A stretch of DNA of 11,359 bases, from the NCBI GenBank assembly GCA_947455845.1, contig CANGQE010000023.1:1-11359 (forward strand). Direction: 5' to 3'. Position numbers and translations under genes: made by a program. This DNA comes from Rickettsiales bacterium. Lineage in GTDB: Bacteria > Pseudomonadota > Alphaproteobacteria > Rickettsiales > UBA1997. The notes beneath the pieces were generated by a model that ran no database searches, had not been told where the DNA came from, and worked only from the letters and a program-made list of their open reading frames with translations. The stretch's first letter is position 1, and the number at the start of each line of letters is the position of its first letter. Positions 6,018 through 11,359 of the stretch are shown here, in pieces.

Positions 6018-6839
6018 ATGAAAAAAAACACCTTCGAAAAAATCAAAGAAATTAATACGCTAGGACAAGAGTACTGGCGGGCCCGTGACCTTTTTAGGCT
6101 ACTTGGATATAGTGAATATAGTAAGTTTTTACCGGCAATTGAGAGGGCAAAAATAGCCTGTGAGACCAGTAAACAAGCGGTCGAACTGCATTTCGCCCAC
6201 GTGAGCGAAACCCAACGGTCCCACAACCAGTATGGCTCCATCGAGGGTCGAGAAATTTCAGATTATCGATTGTCACGTTACGCTTGTTATTTAATTGCGC
6301 AAAATGGCGATCCTCGCAAAGAAGAAATAGCGCTGGCTCAAACCTATTTTGCTATTCAAGCAAGAAGGCAAGAATTGAGTGATCAATTAATTGAAGATCA
6401 AAATCGCGTTTATTTACGCGAAGATATTAAGGAAAATAATAAGAGACTAGCTAGCACCGCCAAGGCCGCCGGAGTCAGTAATTACGCAACTTTTCAAGAT
6501 TTTGGCTACATGGGTTTGTACGGCGGTTTACGTCAAAAAGACATTCACAAAAAGAAAAAATTAAAACCCAAAGAAGCTATTTTAGATTACATGAATAGTG
6601 AAGAATTAGCTGCCAATTTATTTCGGGCCACGCAAGCTGAGGCAAAGTTAAAACGTGAAAATATTTTCGGCCAATCCGAAGCCAATAAAACTCATCTTGA
6701 AATTGGCAAAAAAGTTCGCAAAACCATTGCCGAACTTGGCGGAACCATGCCTGAAAAATTGCCGACTCCAACCGGCATTCAGGAAGCAAAAAAACGTCTC
6801 AAAAAAAATTCAACTAACAAAAAAATAACTAAAAAATAA
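6018..6839 (+). CDS. dinD: DNA damage-inducible protein D (DinD)-like
   Basis: This 273-aa protein resembles E. coli DinD over its whole length and in length (about 274 aa). Shared blocks include ARDLFRLLGYSEYSKFLPAIERAKIAC (20-46), a BRO-N-like module, LSRYACYLIAQNGDPRK, AQTYFAIQARRQEL, GYMGLYGGLRQKDIHKKK, ELAANLFRATQAEAKLKREN and the tail GGTMPEKLPTP. The C-terminus is strongly basic (KKRLKKNSTNKKITKK). E. coli DinD is SOS-induced and has been reported to inhibit RecA filament activity; that role is carried over by inference. No obvious LexA box of the E. coli or alphaproteobacterial GTTC-N7-GTTC kind is visible upstream; the leader is mostly repeat DNA. ATG 6018 is chosen because the family motifs begin about 10 residues in. 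The stop overlaps the lepA start (TAATG), implying cotranscription and translational coupling. Confidence 0.92.
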   Translation: MKKNTFEKIKEINTLGQEYWRARDLFRLLGYSEYSKFLPAIERAKIACETSKQAVELHFAHVSETQRSHNQYGSIEGREISDYRLSRYACYLIAQNGDPRKEEIALAQTYFAIQARRQELSDQLIEDQNRVYLREDIKENNKRLASTAKAAGVSNYATFQDFGYMGLYGGLRQKDIHKKKKLKPKEAILDYMNSEELAANLFRATQAEAKLKRENIFGQSEANKTHLEIGKKVRKTIAELGGTMPEKLPTPTGIQEAKKRLKKNSTNKKITKK

Positions 6840-8671
6840 TGACCTCTCTCTCCCACATCCGCAACTTTTCAATTGTTGCTCACATTGACCACGGTAAATC
6901 AACTTTGTCGGATCGTTTAATTCAAGAATGCGGTGCCATTGAAGAGCGAGACATGACTGCTCAAATTCTCGATTCAATGGATATTGAAAAAGAGCGCGGC
7001 ATTACGATTAAGGCCCAAACTGTGAGGTTGAAATACAAAGCGGATGATGGGGAAACTTACATGTTGAACTTAATGGACACTCCCGGTCACGTCGATTTCG
7101 GCTACGAAGTCAGCCGTTGTTTAGCGGCCTGCGAAGGTTCAATTTTAGTGGTCGACTCAACTCAAGGTGTGGAAGCACAAACCCTTGCCAATGTTTACCA
7201 AGCCATTGACAACAACCACGAAATTGTTCCGGTTCTAAATAAAATCGACCTTCCTGCTTCCGACCCTGAAAGCGTTAAAAAACAAATCGAAGAAGTAATC
7301 GGCATTGACACTTCCGAAGCAATTTTAGTTTCAGCTAAAACTGGCGTCGGCATTCATGACACGCTAGAAGCAGTTGTTAAAAGACTACCTTGCCCAAAGG
7401 GCAATCCGAATGGCGATTTCAAAGCATTGTTGATTGACAGTTGGTACGATCCTTACCTCGGTGTAATCGTGCTAGTTCGCGTCATTGACGGCTCAATTAA
7501 AAAAGGCCAAAAAATTAAAATGATGGCAGCCAATGCCACTTACCAAGTGGATTCTGTTGGTTTTTTCACGCCGAAAAAAGTTTTCTGCGAAGATTTAAAA
7601 GCAGGAGAAGTAGGTTTCATTAATGCCCAAATCAAACAAGTTTCTGATTGTAAAGTGGGCGACACCATTGTGCTTTCAAGCAACGACACCGCCACTTTAT
7701 TACCCGGATTTAAACAAAACCAACCCGTCGTTTTCTGCGGCGTTTACCCAATTGACGCTTCCGATTTCGAAAAATTCCGCGACGCTTTAGGCAAATTACA
7801 CTTAAACGATGCCAGCTTTGAATACGAAGCCGAAACCTCCACCGCATTAGGCCACGGCTTTCGCTGCGGTTTCTTGGGCCTGCTCCATTTAGAAATTATT
7901 CAAGAAAGATTAGAGCGCGAATTTGATTTAGATTTAATCACCACTGCCCCGTCAGTGATCTACAAAATCTACAGCATGCGCACCCGCAATTTGTCGCAGG
8001 AAGAAAAAGACAAAGATTTACTCTACGTCCACAGCCCTGCCGAAATGCCCGACATCATGAAAATCGACTACATGGAAGAGCCGTGGATTAAAGCTACAAT
8101 CATGACACCCGACACTTATTTGGGCGCGGTTTTAGATCTTTGCACCCAAAAACGCGGAATTCAAAAAGAACTTTCTTACGTCGGCGATCGCGCCATGTTG
8201 ATCTACCGCCTGCCGCTTAACGAAATTGTTTACGATTTTTACGATCGCCTCAAATCTTGCTCACGCGGCTACGCCAGTTTTGATTGGCAAATGGATGGTT
8301 ACGAAAGAAGTAACTTGGTGAAGCTAGCAATCATGGTGAATGCTGAGCCGGTTGACGCTTTGTCTTTCATTACTCACAAAGACCGCGCCGAAAGCCGTGG
8401 TCGCGCTATTTGCGCTAAGTTGAAAGATTTGATTCCTAGACAAATGTTTGCCATTGCCATTCAAGCGGCAATTGGTGGGAAAATTGTGGCGCGCGAAACT
8501 GTGTCAGCAATGAGGAAAGACGTAACCGCTAAATGCTACGGCGGCGACATTTCGCGTAAGAGAAAACTTTTGGACAAGCAAAAGAAAGGTAAGAAAAAAA
8601 TGCGTGAGATTGGTAATGTAGAAATTCCGCAAAGCGCGTTCTTGGCAGCGTTAAAATTGGATGAGCATTAG
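6839..8671 (+). CDS. lepA: Elongation factor 4 (LepA), ribosome-associated GTPase
   Basis: This 610-aa protein is slightly longer than the usual 595-605. The GTPase domain shows G1 AHIDHGKS (14-21), G2 RGIT (53-56), G3 DTPGH (80-84), G4 NKID (134-137) and G5 SAKTG (165-169). Domain II, the two EF-G-like domains and the LepA-specific C-terminal domain follow; LGHGFRCGFLGLLHLEI and the basic KCYGGDISRKRKLLDKQKKG near the end are characteristic. It ends with EIPQSAFLAALKLDEH, the normal family C-terminus. EF4 binds the ribosome in the cytosol and acts in initiation, back-translocation or assembly, depending on conditions. The start ATG shares one base with the dinD stop and has no Shine-Dalgarno motif, so translation probably depends on dinD. 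The usual partner lepB is not adjacent. Confidence 0.98.
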   Translation: MTSLSHIRNFSIVAHIDHGKSTLSDRLIQECGAIEERDMTAQILDSMDIEKERGITIKAQTVRLKYKADDGETYMLNLMDTPGHVDFGYEVSRCLAACEGSILVVDSTQGVEAQTLANVYQAIDNNHEIVPVLNKIDLPASDPESVKKQIEEVIGIDTSEAILVSAKTGVGIHDTLEAVVKRLPCPKGNPNGDFKALLIDSWYDPYLGVIVLVRVIDGSIKKGQKIKMMAANATYQVDSVGFFTPKKVFCEDLKAGEVGFINAQIKQVSDCKVGDTIVLSSNDTATLLPGFKQNQPVVFCGVYPIDASDFEKFRDALGKLHLNDASFEYEAETSTALGHGFRCGFLGLLHLEIIQERLEREFDLDLITTAPSVIYKIYSMRTRNLSQEEKDKDLLYVHSPAEMPDIMKIDYMEEPWIKATIMTPDTYLGAVLDLCTQKRGIQKELSYVGDRAMLIYRLPLNEIVYDFYDRLKSCSRGYASFDWQMDGYERSNLVKLAIMVNAEPVDALSFITHKDRAESRGRAICAKLKDLIPRQMFAIAIQAAIGGKIVARETVSAMRKDVTAKCYGGDISRKRKLLDKQKKGKKKMREIGNVEIPQSAFLAALKLDEH

Positions 8672-8687
8672 ATAACTCTAGACTTGC

Positions 8688-8708
8688 ACCCCGTCTTTAC
8701 GACGGGGT
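8688..8708. terminator. Hairpin between convergent lepA and the acidic-protein gene
   Basis: ACCCCGTC (8688-8695), loop TTTAC, GACGGGGT (8701-8708) is a perfect, GC-rich 8-bp stem in the 70-bp gap between the lepA stop (8671) and the stop of the minus-strand gene (8742). The 3' flank AATAATATTAC lacks a proper T-run, so intrinsic termination is plausible but not textbook; on the minus strand the flank GCAAGTCTAG is also not T-rich. The symmetric position between convergent genes suits a bidirectional terminator or transcript-end stabiliser. Confidence 0.5.
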
Positions 8709-8741
8709 AATAATATTACAGATTGAAGAACTTTACAGGGA

Positions 8742-11015
8742 TTATTTAGATAAATCGTTATCCTTCATTGTTGCGGAATTTGCCATGTGAGTACTGTGAG
8801 CATCAGTAACATCCGCGTGAGAAAAATTCGAGATGCTCTTAGAAGCTGCCACAAATACCTTCTTGGCATCTTCTAATAATGAGAACTCTTGATCAGTAGT
8901 TGCAACAGTTACCGGAGAGGAATTATTCAAATGTGATTCTTCCACATACATACTCTCCTCATCCGGCTCAAGAAGTTCGGTAGTATCGAAAGCTTGCTGT
9001 GCAGTCGGATGCATCTTTTTATAATCCATAATAGCTTTTCTGCGTAAGCGACTATCTTCCGGCTCATCCCATACTTCATCATCTTCATCACGCATTTCAC
9101 CCTCTTCTTGGTGAGCGCTAGAATTTCCTGCAACAGGGTTCTGGGTAAATTGGCTCTGAGCCTTACCTGACGCTGCCAAAAGATCAGCTTGTTCCGCTGT
9201 TAATGAAGATGCGGTTAGGCCTTTTTCGTTTAATGGATTGGAAGTAATCGTAACCATCTCAATCTGTTCCGGTAGAGATGCCGCTGCCGATGGACTACTA
9301 AATAAGTAATTCCATATTCTATTCGATATCGATGGGGTGGTTTTTACCTTATTGTCAGAAAAATTTACTTCCTCCTCTTCTTCGAGTAGCTCTGAGTCAT
9401 TTACTGCATCCACCTCGGCTACCACCATGTCATTCAATTTTGCGGCAACAATCTGCTTTTCTTCTTGATTAGGATTAAGCTCATTAGCCCTCATGGCATT
9501 TACTGATGCTAAAAGACTTTCATCTTCCTCGGATAATTCATCCTCATCAGATGGAACTATTTTTTTGGTTTGATTGATTTTCGCTTTTCGAGTTGCAATA
9601 GCATCTTGTTCTCGCTGGCTCTGCTGCGCTTGATAAATCTCTTCAGTACCTTGAAGCGGATGCTCTTCACCAGAAGTTATTCTGGCCAAAGATTTATGGG
9701 TGCTACCTAAAACATTATTATCGTAAGATAATTCCTCCGTGACCTCAACCTTAACTTTCCCGGCCTCCATACCAACTTGTGATAGAGCACCTGTTGTCGT
9801 CAAACCTATAAATTCTGATGAGGATCTATCCATTTCTCCAATAACATCATGGCCTCTGACTGTTAGACTAATGTCGTCTAACGACATCCCTACTGTCTCT
9901 AATGGTGGCTGCAATCCTGGTGCCGGCGGGGCTCCATGCATTGATTGGTCTTTCATATCACCATCCAGACCTTCACCCAAATCTTCCTCCTCTCTCAGAT
10001 TAAAATCCAACATGCCCTCTGCTGTTGCATCATGATAAATTGTAGCGGCGGTAGTAGAATTCGCAGTTGATGCAGAAAATTTTGCAGGACTAGGTGGAGG
10101 TGCACTCTCTTGAACAGTATTAAGATCATCTTCCAGCCCCTTATGCTCTAACCCTTCCTCTTCATGCTCTTGATGGGGATGTTCAACCCCTTGACCCGAC
10201 TCCAAAAAATCTTTTAAAAATTCCTCGCCATATTCAAGCAAATCCATGTCCGGCAAATCATTTTCTTTTTCTTCATCTTCCAACTGAGGCCCATTACCCA
10301 TGTTTCTGGTCGCAATAAGAAACCCGATGGCCAGAAAAATTCCGACTCCGGGAACAAAGGCCAGACCAATAGCAACTGCAGCTTTCCCACATCTTATTGC
10401 AGGACTAATATCTAAATCTTTGTAATCTTCACTGGTCCTTAATTCGCTTTTCTTTTTCTCTTCTGCCTCATGACTTTCTACCTCAATGGCATCATTCACC
10501 GTTCCTTGAAAAGAAGTCTGAATCGCTTCTGCAATGTGAGGATTTAAATTATCTCGCGCCTCCGCAGGCTCAATCAACTTACCATCGGCATCTTTTTTGG
10601 CCTGCATGGCTCCAACCGCTTGCACCATGTTTAGTGAGCATTGCTCTTTAGCTGCTGGATCTTTCTCATCATCACCAAGGTTTTCAATAAAACCAAATTC
10701 ACTCACTAATTCTTTCAGAGTATCAGATTTTTCTTGCACGGTAGCCTGAGTTTCTTTCAAGCCTAAAATACCTTTGGCAACATTAGCGAATGCTTGAGCG
10801 GTAGTATCTTCCACCCCATTTTGCAATGCTTCTATTTCAGCTACTTTTTCTTCATTAGTTTTTGTGCCCTCAAGAACCGCCTTCATTGCTGCGAAGGCAG
10901 ATTTTGCCTGCGTAGGATTAAACTTTAATGCGGTTTGTGATTTTTCTGCAATTGTGTGAACATTTTTTTGGGCTTCTTCTAAATCGTTCTCTTCTTGAAC
11001 TGGATGCTTACTCAT
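8742..11015 (-). CDS. Uncharacterised large acidic protein with one hydrophobic segment
   Basis: I do not recognise this 757-aa protein. Start ATG 11015 is the first in frame after the tRNA. Residues 1-200 are Ala/Glu/Lys-rich, probably helical (TAQAFANVAKGILGLKETQA). Residues 211-236 are the only strongly hydrophobic stretch, with a central PGVG turn and small-residue spacing (AAVAIGLAFVPGVGIFLAIG); it could be one membrane span or a short hairpin. Residues 237-760 are low-complexity and very acidic, with runs such as EEEEE (545-549) and EDEEKEND, Ser/Thr/Pro-rich linkers (APPPSPAKFSASTANSTT) and few cysteines. There is no classical N-terminal signal peptide. The codon choice and base composition look more even than in neighbouring genes. 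It stands alone between tRNA-Val and lepA. A membrane-tethered or secreted host-interaction protein is a possible reading, but only inference. Confidence 0.8.
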   Translation of the reverse strand: MSKHPVQEENDLEEAQKNVHTIAEKSQTALKFNPTQAKSAFAAMKAVLEGTKTNEEKVAEIEALQNGVEDTTAQAFANVAKGILGLKETQATVQEKSDTLKELVSEFGFIENLGDDEKDPAAKEQCSLNMVQAVGAMQAKKDADGKLIEPAEARDNLNPHIAEAIQTSFQGTVNDAIEVESHEAEEKKKSELRTSEDYKDLDISPAIRCGKAAVAIGLAFVPGVGIFLAIGFLIATRNMGNGPQLEDEEKENDLPDMDLLEYGEEFLKDFLESGQGVEHPHQEHEEEGLEHKGLEDDLNTVQESAPPPSPAKFSASTANSTTAATIYHDATAEGMLDFNLREEEDLGEGLDGDMKDQSMHGAPPAPGLQPPLETVGMSLDDISLTVRGHDVIGEMDRSSSEFIGLTTTGALSQVGMEAGKVKVEVTEELSYDNNVLGSTHKSLARITSGEEHPLQGTEEIYQAQQSQREQDAIATRKAKINQTKKIVPSDEDELSEEDESLLASVNAMRANELNPNQEEKQIVAAKLNDMVVAEVDAVNDSELLEEEEEVNFSDNKVKTTPSISNRIWNYLFSSPSAAASLPEQIEMVTITSNPLNEKGLTASSLTAEQADLLAASGKAQSQFTQNPVAGNSSAHQEEGEMRDEDDEVWDEPEDSRLRRKAIMDYKKMHPTAQQAFDTTELLEPDEESMYVEESHLNNSSPVTVATTDQEFSLLEDAKKVFVAASKSISNFSHADVTDAHSTHMANSATMKDNDLSK

Positions 11016-11053
11016 AATTTTAATTTCAATATTTTAGAAATTACGCAAGAAGA

Positions 11054-11130
11054 TGGTGGGTGATAGAAGACTCGAACTTCCGACCTCTACGATGTCAACG
11101 TAGCGCTCTAACCAACTGAGCTAACCACCC
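11054..11130 (-). tRNA. tRNA-Val (anticodon GAC)
   Basis: Reading the minus strand from 11130, the acceptor GGGTGGT pairs with ATCACCC, followed by discriminator A and an encoded CCA (11056-11054). The D-arm is AGCTCAGTTGGTTAGAGC. The anticodon stem CTACG/CGTAG encloses the loop TTGACAT, giving GAC (11096-11094) and decoding GUC/GUU valine. The T-arm is GGAAG-TTCGAGT-CTTCT, with one G-U pair. All four stems close and the length is 77 nt with CCA, no intron. The sequence closely resembles alphaproteobacterial tRNA-Val(GAC). The acidic-protein gene begins 38 nt after its 3' end with no convincing terminator between. Confidence 0.96.
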
Positions 11131-11133
11131 CGA

Positions 11134-11168
11134 AATAAGAATTAAGAATTAAGAATTAGGAATTAAGG
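11134..11168. repeat. AATTAAG-type tandem repeat, copy 3 (upstream of tRNA-Val)
   Basis: About four and a half units of AATTAAG / AATTAGG run between the tRNA-Val 5' end (11130) and the queC leader. The pattern matches the repeat in the hisS leader (both contain AATTAAGAATTAGGAATTA), 5.4 kb away and in the same orientation. It occupies the place where the tRNA promoter -10 region would be expected. Confidence 0.7.
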
Positions 11169-11255
11169 TCTTCTTAGTTTTCGCATCTGCAAACAAGATA
11201 AAATCGCAAACTCTTTAGTCAATTTATAAACCGCAATTTCTTACAATTTTCATCA

Positions 11256-11359
11256 ATGAAAAAAGCCATTGTCCTTCTCAGCGGCGGACTTGATTCCACC
11301 ACTGTTCTTGCCATCACCAAAAACTTAGGATTCGAAGCTTACGCATTAAGTTTTTCTTA
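11256..11359 (+). CDS. queC: 7-cyano-7-deazaguanine synthase QueC, N-terminal fragment (runs off the window)
   Basis: Only the first 34 codons are inside the window. They read MKKAIVLLSGGLDSTTVLAI, the QueC N-terminus with the PP-loop ATP-pyrophosphatase motif SGGLDSTT at residues 9-16; later residues (FEAYALSF) match the next beta strand of the family. QueC converts 7-carboxy-7-deazaguanine, ammonia and ATP to preQ0 in queuosine biosynthesis. The start ATG 11256 has no Shine-Dalgarno motif; the leader (11169-11255) is AT-rich, and I see no preQ1 riboswitch pattern there. It is divergent from tRNA-Val. The zinc-binding Cys cluster expected near the C-terminus lies outside the window. Confidence 0.93.
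   Translation, partial: MKKAIVLLSGGLDSTTVLAITKNLGFEAYALSFS

Noticed and set aside
8672..8741. Attachment-site copy of the tRNA-Val 3' end bounding an island
   Set aside because: The tRNA 3' sequence is not repeated between lepA and the acidic-protein gene or elsewhere in the window, and no integrase is present.
11022..11042. Small inverted repeat AATTTC/GAAATT between tRNA-Val and the acidic-protein gene
   Set aside because: The stem is 6 bp, all but one pair A-T, with a 9-nt loop; too weak to call a terminator.
11169..11255. preQ1 riboswitch ahead of queC
   Set aside because: I looked for the short hairpin with an A-rich tail ending near the start codon and saw neither the C-rich loop nor the pseudoknot partner.

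Overview
The window looks like part of the chromosome of a low-GC, proteobacterial, most likely alphaproteobacterial, organism. Supporting signs are the seven-iron FdxA-type ferredoxin, a System I cytochrome c maturation gene (ccmC), and a tRNA-Val(GAC) of alphaproteobacterial type with an encoded CCA. The AT-rich composition, the intergenic palindromes and a large unrecognised acidic protein would fit a Rickettsiales/Holosporales-like or other host-associated lineage. That placement is inference, not proof.

Layout. Positions 1-1337 (+) are the C-terminal part of a hybrid histidine kinase, followed by an intrinsic terminator. Positions 1452-2507 (+) encode a DUF1016-type N-terminal domain fused to a staphylococcal-nuclease-like domain. 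This gene converges, across a perfect 29-bp-arm hairpin, on a minus-strand block. In transcription order the block is hisS (4486-5739), ccmC (3737-4438), fdxA (3405-3740, overlapping ccmC by 4 nt), a terminator-like nested palindrome, and a HAD phosphatase (2618-3331). The region 5740-6017, between the divergent hisS and dinD genes, is nearly all inverted-repeat DNA. It holds a 162-bp MITE-like palindrome inside flanking AATTAAG-type repeats. dinD (6018-6839) and lepA (6839-8671) share one base and run to the right. They converge at a small hairpin on an unrecognised 757-aa acidic protein with one hydrophobic segment (8742-11015, minus). Upstream of that gene lie tRNA-Val(GAC), a third AATTAAG-type repeat, and the first 34 codons of queC, which leaves the window.

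Most genes are housekeeping: His-tRNA charging, translation factor EF4, haem delivery for cytochrome c, iron-sulfur electron transfer and queuosine synthesis. The less ordinary items are the DUF1016-SNase fusion, the large palindromes, the attenuator-like repeat after fdxA, the acidic orphan protein, and the absence of a recognisable Shine-Dalgarno sequence before any of the nine visible start codons. I found no CRISPR array, transposase or phage module. No complete new defence system can be supported from the sequence; the nuclease fusion is the closest candidate.
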